Shown here piece by piece: positions 49,880 to 61,542 of a stretch of 64,000 bases of DNA. Numbering within the stretch: the first letter of the stretch is position 1; every line of letters begins with the position of its first letter. Under the pieces are notes generated by a model, which saw nothing but the letters and a program-made list of their open reading frames with translations, was not told the DNA's origin and searched no databases. This stretch comes from Allodiplogaster sudhausi (lineage: Eukaryota > Nematoda > Chromadorea > Rhabditida > Diplogasteridae), in NCBI GenBank assembly GCA_945643635.1, contig CALZFC010000006.1:10636501-10700500 (forward strand), given 5' to 3'. A program made the translations under genes and the position numbers.

Positions 49880-50830
49880 GAGACAATCTGAGAGTGGGAA
49901 GAAGAAGGCAAAGGAAGAGAAGATGAAGAATTCTGCCACCGGGTTCGTTATGAGGGCAGATTCTTTCTTCTTCAGAATCTAATTGAATTTAGCGAGTAAT
50001 TCTGATAAAAGATAAAAAAAAAAGATATGTGCAAAAATTTTCGAGGAACATAGGATTGAAGTGAAGACAAAAGCTCGTGGTCAGAATTTTAAAGTAAGAA
50101 AGGAAAGAGAAAGAAAAGAGAACGGATTATACTCAATTCATGTCCGGTCCAGTCTCCTTTAGAAAAGTGGAGGAGGAGCCAGCTAATGAGCGTATTCATT
50201 GAGTCTTCCTTCCCCTTCCTCCCATTCTCTCTCTCTCCCTCTCTCTCTCTCATTCTCTCTCTCCTCACTCTCTCTCTCTCTCTTTTCTTCTTCCTCCCTC
50301 TCTCCTCTCCCATTTCGCCAGTTATTGCAAGGCTTCACAAAGCGACTTGTCGCGTCGCCCTTAGAAACCGTCAGTGAGGGATGCGCAGCGATGACAACGA
50401 AGGCACGGAGGTAAAAAGGATAGATGAGTCGGGATGGTTAACGAGGAGACTTAGAGAAAGAGAGAGAGAGAAAGAGAGAGAGAGAAAAAGAAAGAGAAAG
50501 AGAAAGAGAAAGAGAAAGAGAAAGAGTGAGTGAGTGAGAGAGTAAAAGAGAGAGGGTCATTGAGAGAGACAGAGAGAGGGAGAGAGAGAGAGGAGAACAT
50601 GATGTTCATTACAACTTCAACTTACCTTCTTCTTTCAAATCAGCATAAGAAAGAAGACTGAGAGACAGAGCACCTGACTTCAACTTATCCAGACAACACA
50701 GAAATATCTTCAACCAGGAAAGGTCAAGATGTTGACGTTCGCTTTGATTGCAGAAAACACTTCTCACGAGATGTTTGCAAGAGATCAGTTTTAGCTGCGA
50801 GGAAGATATGAAATTTCCGATGAAAAGTAT
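49880..50830. repeat. Copy 1 of a ~0.95 kb direct duplication
   Basis: Closely matches 59640-60600 in the same orientation. Anchors include GGGTTCGTTATGAGGGCAG at 49939 and 59699, GAGAACGGATTATACTCAAT at 50118 and 59872, and the block starting CCAGTTATTGCAAGGCTTC near 50318 and 60078. Differences are scattered substitutions and repeat-length changes in the CT/GA tracts. Confidence 0.88.
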
Positions 50831-50893
50831 GTACATAGAAGCGGTTAAAGATACACATTTTTCCCGCTGTCATCTCTCGCTGTAATCTTTCTT

Positions 50894-50927
<34 letters not shown>

Positions 50928-51067
50928 CTAGTGACTAGAGAAATGCGTTGTGAGTAAGCGATAGGAAGGCAATGAGTCATTCTACATGACGGCATGGACT
51001 GAGGAAATTGAGACAGAACAGACGGATAGGAAGGTGAAAGAGACAGGGAAACAGGGCGAGGCAGACG

Positions 51068-51124
51068 TACAGTACCGCTCAGCGGCCAGGGGTCAATGCT
51101 ATAGCGGCTATAGCGGCTATAGCC
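51068..51124. repeat. Half-element with CAGTACCGC end and triple 9-bp repeat
   Basis: TACAGTACCGC, seven variable bases, CCAGGGGTCA, two bases, then three 9-bp units (two GCTATAGCG and one GCTATAGCC). It has the same length and layout as the arm of the perfect hairpin at 37091, but a different 9-bp unit. No complementary right arm was found nearby. Confidence 0.7.
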
Positions 51125-51784
51125 AAAAGAGGCCAAGCGAAATTAAGGCCTGTAACATGTTTGTTTTCAGAATTCATTGTTATTTCTGTCTTCAGGGCAA
51201 TGTTCTGCATCCATTAAGCTCAAAAACTCTACAAAACAATGCATATTCACCAAAATGGAAAATCTTGTAAATATGTGGTGCAGGAACACCACAATTAGTA
51301 GTGTGTGAATGTGTCATCGTTTCAGTGAAATTTATAAAGGCACTTGCTCGAACCGTTTAACAACTTTAAATTACAGTTTCAAGCTCTATTTTGCATCCTT
51401 TTGTCTTGAGAAGATACTTCTAATGCTACAAGTGAAAAAGGTATGGCAAAAAATCTTGCAAAAAAAAATTCGAAGAAATAAGCTCAAAAGAGGAACCGAA
51501 CACCGGCTCTTCCGTTCATGCACATGCTAAGCATACCAATGCTCCTTCCAGCCATAATGTTAGCCAACTCGAAACAATTTTAGGAAACATTTTGACGGCG
51601 GCTTTTAAGAGTTGTTAGAGCCCATGCCATAAAAATTCATTGCTTTCAGTAGTGTTCTGTAAGTTGCCACATTTCAATTTCGAAAACAAAGTTTCGGGTT
51701 GTCTCCTCTCCTCTCATCGGAATATTTTTTTACGAACGAACTTTCCAGATTTGAATTCCAAACGATCAGAAAAACGTTTGCTGC

Positions 51785-51852
51785 GATTGGGGTTAGAACC
51801 TGTGACTTGCAAAATCGCAGGCTAGCGCTTAACCCACTGCGCTACACCAATC
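51785..51852 (-). other. tRNA-like sequence (tRNA pseudogene or SINE head)
   Basis: Read on the minus strand, a possible acceptor GATTGG pairs with CCAATC at the other end. TAGCGCAGTGGG matches the RNA polymerase III A box and GGTTCTAACCC approximates the B box. The D arm can pair (GCGC/GCGC). The anticodon stem (CCTGC with GCAAG) has a mismatch and a 6-nt loop, GATTTT, so a working tRNA is unlikely. No reliable anticodon can be given. Confidence 0.5.
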
Positions 51853-52264
51853 ATGCCTGATGCCGCGTTTTTCCTAACACTTCGGCTCATATGGCAGTTG
51901 AGCAAAGCACAAGTTTCTGTGGAGAGAGGCGCGTGGCAGTAGCATCATTTCTGCGGATTCTTTACACCGTATTTTAACCAAATTGTCCAAATCTGTCAGG
52001 GACTACGTGATAGGAGTTTTTCCCTTATGGCATCCTTTAAGAGAGCCTCTAAGTAAGACTCAATCATGACTTAATTATTTCTTAAAAATATGGAAATCAC
52101 ACATTTTATGATTCTCGAAGGGCTATTCGCGTGACAATCACTGAAGTTCTCAAGTGCTGCTAAAGTGCGTGCCTTTGTTAACATTCTGAGAACATCATTT
52201 AATAAAGATGAAGGCATATTGCACCCGGAGTATTCGTGTTCATTTCACCCTCTTCCCTTCTCCG

Positions 52265-53456
52265 ATGGCGGACGATTCCGCTGTTTCGCCTGCTCTTCAG
52301 AGGTCCTCCCGACTTTTCTGACGAATCCCGTGGCCTTGTTCACATTGCAGATATGCTTATAGCAATCGCTTATAGTTGTAATCTCGATATGAAATAAATT
52401 AAGTGCTTTTCATACTGTGTAAAGGTTTTTTTTCCATTGTTGCGGGATAAAATGTTTTATAGACAGAAGAATACATTGAAATTATAAAATTAAATTAAAT
52501 TAAACTTTTTTTTCAGCGCTTTCTTCGGAATAATCGAGGACTGCGCGGCTCATCCGATGTCTGGCAGACGGTTCGCTGAGAATCGATTGCTCGAAAAATC
52601 TTCCCTATTATTTACAGTTCTTAAGCAGTACCATATTTGACATTCTCTAATTCCTAGCGCTTTTCAGTTCTCTCAACAGCCCGTTGACTGAGCAGAAAGC
52701 GCTCGATTACTGTAGCAGCCGAGTCCTTGCCGACTGTGGATATTCCCTCCCTTCTCACATCAACAAGTTCACTCTGGTGTGCAGCCCGCGCTATTTTATC
52801 CCCGCCCCGCGAAATCTTATGATTTCTCTTTCCCATTTTGACTTATCACAATTGTGACTTGGTTCTACATTTTAATATGCAAATAAGTCTCTAAAGCGTA
52901 ATGCAAATAACGCCATGAGAATTTTTAATATCACAATCAGCGCCTGATGATCATGCAAATTGAGATAATAGCATAACACAAAGAATAGTGTGACGTGGAG
53001 CGGTACATTTGACCCTTTGAGAATAGTCTTTTTTGAAATGCAATAAATCATCTCATGTAGATGATCGCCTTCCTTCGCGTTGTCGATGAGAAGAAGCATC
53101 CGCCGTCGACTCTGAAGAACTATCGCGACGCGCTCTTCATCTTGTTAGCTGAAGACCTCCACGACGACATCCACAACCGCCCAGTGAGGAAACAAAAACC
53201 CTATTTTTTGCCACCAAAATTAATTTAAATAATATTCCAAATATATGTATATGAAAAATAGGTTTTCAAATTAATTAATTTTAAATTGAAATCATCGCCA
53301 CTTCAGCAAGTTGTCTGGCCGCAGCTCGCGCATCTCTTCAAAGCAGCCGACGGCGAGAACAACCACTCACTCCTCGATCGACTTAGCAGAGTGATCGTAC
53401 TTCAAATGATGGGCTGCAGCGAGTGCACTGCAGACATTGTCAGATGGAACAGCTAG
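52265..53456 (+). CDS. Unrecognised helical protein (upstream gene of a close pair)
   Basis: Five exons: 52265-52302, 52517-52570, 52668-52776, 53061-53183, 53307-53456; total 474 nt in frame, 157 aa, starting MADDSAVSPALQ. The sequence looks alpha-helical (TEQKALDYCSSRVLADCGYS, LKNYRDALFILLAEDLHDDI, QVVWPQLAHLFKAADGE, LLDRLSRVIVLQMMGCSEC). It has no signal peptide or membrane helix. I considered a MIF4G/HEAT-type helical fold but cannot support it. AATAAA lies at 53582 and the next gene follows within about 230 nt of the stop, which suggests a shared transcript. Confidence 0.6.
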
Positions 53457-53581
53457 AAAGGGTTGAGGAGAGAAACGACCGATCAACGAGAGAAGAACGT
53501 CTGAGAAAGAAAAAATATATGAGAAAAAATATATGCAGATTAAATATAACCATATAAAAATAGATATGTAACTGTCTTATT

Positions 53582-53635
53582 AATAAATAGAAAATAAAAA
53601 TGTTTGCTTAAATATCTTCCACTATTCAGCAGTAT
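53582..53635 (+). promoter_or_regulatory. Poly(A) signal followed by possible trans-splice acceptor
   Basis: AATAAA at 53582 is followed 40-50 nt later by an acceptor-like CACTATTCAG (to about 53630) and then the ATG of the downstream gene at 53685. No donor-bearing exon on the upstream side has a matching phase. In nematodes this spacing is typical of operon junctions processed by spliced-leader addition. This is inference only. Confidence 0.35.
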
Positions 53636-53684
53636 CATCTCCCTGAACAAGTTGCGTTTCGCTCTGCTGCGCAGATTCTCGCGC

Positions 53685-56600
53685 ATGGCTGACTCGCCCT
53701 TCCAGGACATAGAGGAGCTGAAAGCGTCACTCGTGCTGCTTAAAGAGCACGCTCACGGATTAGGAGGCAATGGAGTGGCAAAGGTTGTGAATGAAAGGGG
53801 GAGCGCTGGAAATTGATGTGGATTTTCTTGGGGTGGAAGAAAATTGGAAGGGGGAATAATTCGCCCCCAAGGACTCTGGTTATTCTTCTCTTCCAGTTGG
53901 CTCAAGAGCTCTGGCTGGCCAACCGGCCAGTCTTCGCCAACGTCAACTTCGAGAGCGCCAAGGTGATGGCAGCCTTCCTTCCATTTGCGACCCAGAACGT
54001 TCGTTTATGAATTATAGATCCCTCACTCTCTCTCAATCTCTCTCTATCTCTGTCTCTCGCTCTCTTTCTCAATATCTCTCTCTATTTATGCCTCGCTCTC
54101 TCACTCTCGTTCTCTCACCACTTCTAGAATGACTTCGCGAAATGTTTCGCCAAGTCGCTGATCTCTGACCAGCAGGCCAGCATCTTCATTGTAAATTCCA
54201 TCCAAGACAAGAATGACTGCATCACCGGGTTTTTTGTTGAAATATTTTTCCTCTTCTTCACTACCCCGTTCTACTCTTTGTGCTCCTGGTCTCATGAGAT
54301 CCCTAGAAATTAAAAGGGAGAGAATGAGTGTGACCGGGACGGATGAAAAGGTGGAAGAAGACACGCATTTTGCAGAAGCATCGTTCATCCTCTTGGGGAC
54401 CTGCTGAGACTCCATCCTGGCTCTGAATTCTTCATCGAAAATGGCTTCCCCTACCTTCTCATCGACGCAGTCCGCAAGCGACTCGAGCAGGGCCGTCTCC
54501 GTTGGCAGAAGAGCCATGTAAACTCCTCCTAGTTTACCGTAGCTCCGCGCATTCGTCCCGTATACCAGCCAATTTCAACTGTGGCCCTACAGTAATCCTT
54601 CCCACCTATACCTGTGCATACATACATATATCTCATACCTTACGTCGCTTCACTACTTGCTTGAAATCTATTGATCACCGTACATCGCAGCCATTCAGAG
54701 CTACTGCATTTACGATTGCGAATCCATGCTGAGGAACTGCTCGGATATTGTCGTGGCACTCGCCGAGACGAACACTCTTGGAACATTCGTCAAGGTTCTA
54801 CAACATATATGGGCATACATAGACATAATATACGTCTGCGCAAATGAAAGAGAAAAACCCCGTTTTTGCGCTTTTGACCCGTTATGCACTTTGCGCAAAA
54901 ATGAACAAGTAATTTTTGACCAATTTTGTACACTCGTTCAGCATATGCAAAAAAACCACATTTTTTTTAAGTTGGCACCGCCATATATTGCATATGTATG
55001 TATGTATGTACATATATTCCATATGTATGTTCTCTTTCCTTATCTTGGCACGCATTCCACAAAGTTCAATGGCCGAGCAGGAGGAAGTGCTGCCTGGTCT
55101 CGTGAACGCGACCGTTCTCCGCTTCGAGAGCATGGCCGAACTGCCGTATTGCGTGGGCCAAGACGTCGACGCGGCACTCCGACTCGTCAACTGTCACGTT
55201 CACAGCAAGCCACAAGACGATGATGGCTACGACAAAGTTAGCGGTGCACACAGATAAACTTCTTAATAACAAATATAAACGAATTAAATAAAAATGTGCA
55301 AATATGACTCTAAATGTTTAAAATTGAACTATATAAATGACATGAACAGGCCACTTCCGCCATCCTCTCCGGCATCCACAAATGCATTGCATCCACGTCG
55401 CCGCAAGATGAGCATCTCCTGACCGTCGGGTCGATCATCGAAATGGCCGCCGCACTTCTCGCCGAAGACTTTCGGGTTACCGTTTTTTTCTGTCTAATGG
55501 TAAGAACAGAAAGTGATGAGCATAACAGTTGCTTCGGCCGGTCAACATCACTCGCTTCGCACGCCAGCTCCTGCGCGCGATCTTCTCGGACGCCAAGATC
55601 ACGCTCTTCTTCTCCGATGCCCTCATCCGCCAGCGATCCTGCGCTGCTTCGTGCGTTTCTGGAGGCAATTATGTATATGGCAGATCATTGCACGTTTGCG
55701 ACACATTAAAAGCTAAAAGTGGAATCGCTGACGTCAATTTTTTTTTTGATTTCCACAAGTTTCTCCTGCATATATTAGTCGTGAAGTCATTCATATATTT
55801 GTGCTGTTGCATTTTTCGTGTACGATTAATAAATAAAAAATAGATTGATCGCGAAGAGTCTCTGGGGCACCTTCTTCTATCGCTGGTGCAGGGACTTCTT
55901 CATTGCACAGAACATGCACGTGACACTTGTCAACAGTATCCTCGAGAGTATGAAACGAGTCACGAAGCAGGGAAAGTCGGTGCGTATGTATGTGTTTGTG
56001 TTTGTTTACGATGCACTTGCGCATGCAACCGTTGCCCTCTTTTACCGTAGCCAATCTATAGCTACGGTAACTACATATTTAACTCGAGAGATTATAACTT
56101 GAATACTCAGTATTACGAGTGCAACTTCAACGGCTGTGACTGCAGCTGGTTCATCGACTACTGCCTTGAGACTCTCGAGTACTTCGTAACCCCTGCCAGT
56201 CTCGGTGACATTTGCGATGTCAGTCACCTTTTCCTCTCTCACTTCTTATACCGATCCAGTCGCCAATTCTCTAAGACGTGGCTTATACAGCTTATCTGAT
56301 AAAAAAAAATTTATAATATTTTAAAAGAGAGTAACAAATGATTGACCATATCCAAAAAAATACTCTCTGATTCCTTGAGCACGCCGACCTGACTGAAGTC
56401 GTCGTCGACTCGGTCTTCGGCTTCTACTCGGATTTGTTAGACGAGAAGAGCTAAAGGAGATTGCCGCACGCATCTTCACGCGCATTCTGGAGGAGAGCGA
56501 ACGGCAGGGAAGAATCGAAGAGTCGCTCGGGAATGGTGACTCATCACTCTCTCTTCTCTCATCTATTGAACAATATGGGAAGCTCGACAACAGAGAAAGA

Positions 56601-58679
56601 GGACGAGAGGAAGTGGGAGAGTATAAGAAAGAGAGAGAAAAAAGAATGGAAGAAAGATGGAGTGGATTTGTACGAGTCTTTGATCTACCTGCAACTCCCC
56701 TTCTGAACAGTCACCTCTTTTCTGCAGGAGTTCTCCAGGCGCTGCTGCTAATGGCTGACTCGCTGGGCTTTCTCCCGAATGAGCAGCGCTCTCTGCTCGT
56801 CTGGATCTTCCAACAATTCCCAGGATGGGCCTCGAAGATCAGCGGCCTCTTCGAGCCCTCCTCCGAGATTCACCAGCTGGCCATTCGCTTTACGTACGGG
56901 ACAAGAATCATGTCCCCCCACACTATAGCTCCCTGATGCCAGAACAATTTGATCTGACTAAACAAAACAAGATTGTTTTAAAGTTGTTATTTTAAAACAT
57001 TAATTTAAGCGCCCCTTCGCTGGGAAATTCCGAGTTCTTTGACCACCGCGCGGTTGAGGGAGAGTCTCTTCGCCCGGTTAGCAAATCTTCCTGACAGCAA
57101 GACGTTGTAGTCCTTTCTTCTCTATTTCATTAACTCTATTAATTAATTAGTTTTACGAGGTAATTAATCTGTTGTTTGCAGAGCGGTGCAGAGGCCAAGG
57201 AAGACAAAGCCAGCAGTGTCCAGGCAGCTTCAGGTAAGCCCGCTGTTATCTCACGCCATATACTCATATATTGAGGGGCTTTTTCTCCGGGGATCTTTCT
57301 TCGGGACTCTAGTATACGTTTTTGGGACCTTCAAATCATCGAAGATAAAAAATTTGATTGTTTATATTTTTTTCTTCTTTTTGGCACGCTGACTTTACAC
57401 TTAAAATGTTCCTTCAGACTCTCTGCCTGCGAAGTATTCGATTCGTGAGCCCGGCTCAGATGGTCTCTTCTCTCTGCCGGTGGTGGTTCTCTCCCTCATC
57501 ACTTCCTTCCTTTCCCTCCCTGACCTCTCTTCACTCGGTCTCTCCTGCCGAGCTGCTTATCAGGTTATTGAATTATGATTTCATCGTTTTCACTCTTTTC
57601 ACTGAAATTGTGATACTCCTTTATTTCTTTTTTTTTCTGAATCTGAGAGAATTTATTTAATATAGGCTTTTACATCTTAGATTTATTTGTAAAAAAAATA
57701 TTTTATTAAAAAAATTAATTTAATTTCGAAAAGCTTGCAGCCGATAATTCATCAGCTTCGCGCCATCTCTGTGCTTTCTCTCACCGTCGTCCGCCACCTG
57801 CTTCCCGATGTTCCCCAGACCGTCCACACGCTCCGGAATGTGCAAGTCGCCTGGTCTCGGGTGCTTCAAATCGTGAGTCCCACAGCGATTCGGAAGGTCG
57901 ACTTCAGCGGAATCGACTCCTTTGGAGCCGGACTACTGCAGACGGTCTTCGGGGTGGGCAACATTTTGTCTTCTTCTCCTTTTGTCAAGCGAATAGTGGA
58001 AAGATTGAGATAATTATTATAGCCAAATAATCTAATATTTGTTCTGTGAAAATTAAATTTGATTTAATGTGCTTCGTTTAGCAGCTTTAAGTGTTGTCAT
58101 CTGTAAAGAGATAATATACTATTTTCATTCACCCTTTTTTTTACTCATATAAACTCGATTGATGACTTCTTCTCGTTGAGGAGCCATTCATGTCGGTGGA
58201 GAGGCTTTGCCTCGAGGGAGTAATCATCACACCGAAGACGTGGGCGACACTCGGAGCACTCTTTCCAAATGTCCGCTATGTCTCTGTCTCGCCCCTCCTC
58301 GCGCACGGAATGTCCGTTTAAGTATTAATCATGTTGTAACCAGCAAGAGTACAATTATACTATAATAACTAATAGACTTAATAGATAATAGGGATATGAG
58401 TATGCTACAACGATTATTGGATAGCTTGTTCAATTGAAGTGAAGTACTCAAATAGTTATTCTCCTTGTGCTCATTTTCTGTCTCCGTTGTTTCATCCAAT
58501 AACAAGGGAAAAATCTATTTATTTATTTATTTTGAAGAGCTAGCCCATTGGATCAACTGAAGACGGCAGATATGCAGAGGAAGGCCCAGCGTGTTCAAGG
58601 GAAGCCGTTCGACCGCCTTCTCCTCACTCTCATCGTCACATTCGAGAATCTGGAGTTCACTGAACTCACGGCGACATAA
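53685..58679 (+). CDS. Large helical protein with F-box and leucine-rich C-terminus; one apparent frameshift
   Basis: Eighteen exons from 53685-53783 to 58544-58679 chain in phase except one. The N-terminal two thirds read as helical repeats (IEELKASLVLLKEHA, FIENGFPYLLIDAVRKRL, DIVVALAETNTLGTFV, RFARQLLRAIFSDAKITLFF, VLQALLLMADSLGFL). Exon 57418-57563 encodes an F-box-like motif, FSLPVVVLSLITSFLSLPDL. Exons 57741-58311 follow with leucine-rich-repeat-like text (IRKVDFSGIDSFGAGLLQTV, VERLCLEGVIITPKTWATLG). F-box proteins recruit substrates to SCF ubiquitin ligases, so a ubiquitin-related role is plausible. Exon 56380-56535 is one base short for its phases: TEVVVDSVFGFYSDLLDEKS hits a stop, while a second frame reads ELKEIAARIFTRILEESER. 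About 751 aa if corrected. No ortholog is recognised, and two genes could be wrongly joined between 56893 and 57182. Confidence 0.55.
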
Positions 58680-58973
58680 TTGGAGGTCATTAATAATTCA
58701 TCGTCTCTTCCCAATTTTTTGCCTCTAATCTTTAAAACAATAGACAGAAAAAAATGACTTATGTGTATTTTTAAACCATTTCTTCATGACCTATTATTTC
58801 TCATGGCAAAATGAGAGCACTCGAGTGGAAATATTTCATTTTCCGGCCCTGAGTTTTCTTTTCTAAGCAATTTGTTCTCTTCGGTACTTGTTTTACGATA
58901 CGATTAAGCCTTTATTCTGAGTACTTGATATAAGAAAAAGGCTTAGTTTTATTGTTATGCATAAAAACGTAGT

Positions 58974-59066
58974 TTAATCTACTCTCGAAGACTGTTCTTC
59001 CTCTTTAAATTGGTGTTCCCCCTTCCTTGCAGCTCGCTGTGCTCGCAACTCGAAGAGATCTTCAAA
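58974..59066 (-). CDS. Possible terminal exon of an unidentified small gene
   Basis: On the minus strand, an acceptor-like TTATTTCGCAG precedes an ATG frame that reads MYASFEDLFELRAQRAARKG and continues to a stop at 58974. The composition is protein-like (charged helix), but no upstream exon was found. It may be chance. Confidence 0.2.
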   Translation of the reverse strand, partial: FEDLFELRAQRAARKGEHQFKEEEQSSRVD

Positions 59067-59639
59067 ACTAGCATACATTCTGCCTGCGAAATAAAGTGTG
59101 TCAAATCCCAAGAGGCATTGCGTAAAGGCACTGAAGAGAGCCAGTCTGGTTGACTCAACCCCGCAAGTGCACGGAACAAATATATTTTCTGATTCAGAAA
59201 TTCTTCTTAAGGCATATAATCACATCGTTCAAGGTGTCGTTTATGCCGTTTATGTTGCAATAATTCAAATGGGCATTGTTCGTCGAGTTATTGCGCACGA
59301 AACACATCTCGGTGACTTTTCTGAAATTTATTTTATGCATGTAAATTATTCGGTGACATCATTTTGGTGCCGAAACGTTGTGAATGAATGCGCGATGAAA
59401 AATGGCCACGTGAAAGAAGTCATTTTATTACCTCTGACAAAGTACTTAATATATGGATATCGAGACTAATGAATATCTAAAACTTTCACTGAACCCAAAC
59501 TTCACTGAGGTACGAGATTGAGTAAAAACATATAATGAACAGCCTCACAAACACTCCCGCTTTTTTATCTCGTCATTTTCCTTTAACTGACTGCTTCTTC
59601 TGTGCCCTGCGCAGCTTAGAGAGATACAAAGATTAACCT

Positions 59640-60215
59640 TGCGTTCTGAGAGTAGGAAGAAGAAGGCTAAGGAAGAGAAGATGACGAATTCTGCTACCGG
59701 GTTCGTTATGAGGGCAGATTCTTTCTTCTTCAGAATCTAATTGAATCTAGCGAGTAATTCTGATAAAAGAAAAAAAAGATATGTGCAAAAATTTTCGAGG
59801 AACATAGGATTGAAGTGAAGACAAAAGCTCGTTGTCAGAATTTTAAAGTAAGAAAGGAAAGAGAAAGAAAAGAGAACGGATTATACTCAATTCATGTCCG
59901 GTCCAGTCTCCTTTAGAAAAGTGGAGGAGGAGCCAGCTAATGAGCGTATTCATTGAGTCTTCCTTCCCCTTCCTCCCATTCTCTCTCTCTCCCTCTCTCT
60001 CTCTCATTCTCTCTCTCCTCACTCTCTCTCTCTCTCTCTCTCTTTTCTTCTTCCCCCCTCTCTCCTCTCCCATTTCGCCAGTTATTGCAAGGCTTCACAA
60101 AGCGACTTGTCGCGTCGCCCTTAGAAACCGTCAGTGAGGGATGCGCAGAGTGATGACAACGAAGGCACGGAGAGAAAAAAATATAGATGAGTCGGGATGG
60201 TTAACGAGGAGACTC

Positions 60216-60261
<46 letters not shown>

Positions 60262-60307
60262 AAAGAGAGAGAGAGTTATTGAGAGAGAGAGACAGAGAGG
60301 GAGAGAT

Positions 60308-60365
<58 letters not shown>

Positions 60366-60600
60366 CATGTAGTACCAAAGAAGGACGACAAAATGATGTT
60401 CATTACAACTTCAACTTACCTTTTTCTTTCAAATCAGCATAAGAAAGGAGACTGAGAGACAGAGCACCTGACTTCAACTTATCCAGACAACACAGAAATA
60501 TCATCAACCAGGAAAGGTCAAGGTGTTGACGTTTAATTTGAGTGCAGAAAACATATCTCACGAGATGTTTGCAGGAGATCATTTTTAGCTTCGAGGAAGG
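59640..60600. repeat. Copy 2 of the ~0.95 kb direct duplication
   Basis: Same-orientation match to 49880-50830. The GA tract at 60217-60362 is longer and purer here, and a 2-nt insertion (near 60148) relative to copy 1 argues that the shared block is not coding. Confidence 0.88.
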
Positions 60601-60908
60601 AATGAGATTTCAGAAGAAAAGAATGTATGTATGTACATACTTTTACATACATATATTTATGTACATATACATTTTCGTCGCCAAAATGCAAATTATAATC
60701 ATATCATTTCTCGCCTTTACGTTTCATGTCATATCGTTTCTCTCTCATGTCAGTCTCTCTCTCTCTCTTTGGTGGGAGAAGATAGGAATGGAAGATCAGT
60801 ATGATTCATCGAAATCGTTCTCTGTACACAAACACGCCGACCGCTTTTGGGCGAAGGAGGAGTCGACTTCAATCAAATACAGCAAAGAATACAGACAGAG
60901 AGGGAGTA

Positions 60909-60939
<31 letters not shown>

Positions 60940-61226
60940 GAGTAAGAGAAAGAGATGAGAGAGATTGAGTGAGAGAAAGGAGAGAGGTATGGAAAGAGAA
61001 GTAAGATGTATATGGAAAGATAGAGGTGGAGAACGAAAAATTCGCCAGGACTCTGTCCTTTTTCTTATGGCAGCTCAGGAGTGCCTTAGGAAAAAATTCA
61101 TGTTGAAAATATTGCACTTAAGGTTTTGTTGTGTTTGAAGAACTGTTTGTCATTATATTCGATGGGTGTAAATTTAATTTCCCTCACCCTTCACTTCATA
61201 GTTTGCTACATGAACCTTCTCTCTAG

Positions 61227-61421
61227 ATGCTGTTTCTTCTCCTGCTCATGTTCTCTTTCGTCGTCTGCATCTCTCCACAGCGACCTCTCTCTCCGCTGAC
61301 GTGCTTCCATTCCACGCCTTCTCCCAGCCCCTTCTACGTCGCACCCACCGTGGAGTGCGCACCAGGTGTCTTCTGGTGCCGTGCATATATCGGAGGGGAT
61401 GGGAGGGTCAGTTGCAGTGAT

Positions 61422-61471
<50 letters not shown>

Positions 61472-61499
61472 AAAAGAGAGAGAGAGAGAGAGAGAGCGA

Positions 61500-61542
<43 letters not shown>

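Larger units (their letters stand above)
49498..52264. other. 2.8 kb repeat-rich intergenic region
   Basis: Contains one copy of a ~0.95 kb duplicated segment (49880-50830), a short inverted-repeat-type module (51068-51124) and a tRNA-like sequence (51785-51852). A possible exon is visible at 49660-49735 but reads well on either strand, so I do not assign it. Confidence 0.5.
58680..61226. other. Repeat-rich spacer before the Ly6-like gene
   Basis: Holds copy 2 of the duplicated segment, GA repeats, a 123-codon AT-rich plus-strand frame (59098-59469, no ATG at its start) and a short minus-strand exon-like frame. A plus-strand frame at 60789 (MEDQYDSSKSFSVHKHADRF) runs into a GA repeat and is not convincing. 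Confidence 0.45.

Noticed and set aside
53685..58679. Calling the helical gene an importin/exportin
   Set aside because: Compared mentally with IPO13, TNPO3, XPO6 and XPO7 without a convincing block match; only general helical character is shared.
59098..59469. 123-codon plus-strand frame as a gene
   Set aside because: It does not begin with ATG, is AT-rich, has no recognisable family and overlaps a duplicated, repeat-rich area. Kept only as a note.
50090..60180. Shared frame reading SLTVSKGDATSRFVK in both copies of the duplication as a conserved exon
   Set aside because: Copy 2 has a 2-nt insertion next to it that breaks the frame, so coding constraint is not supported.
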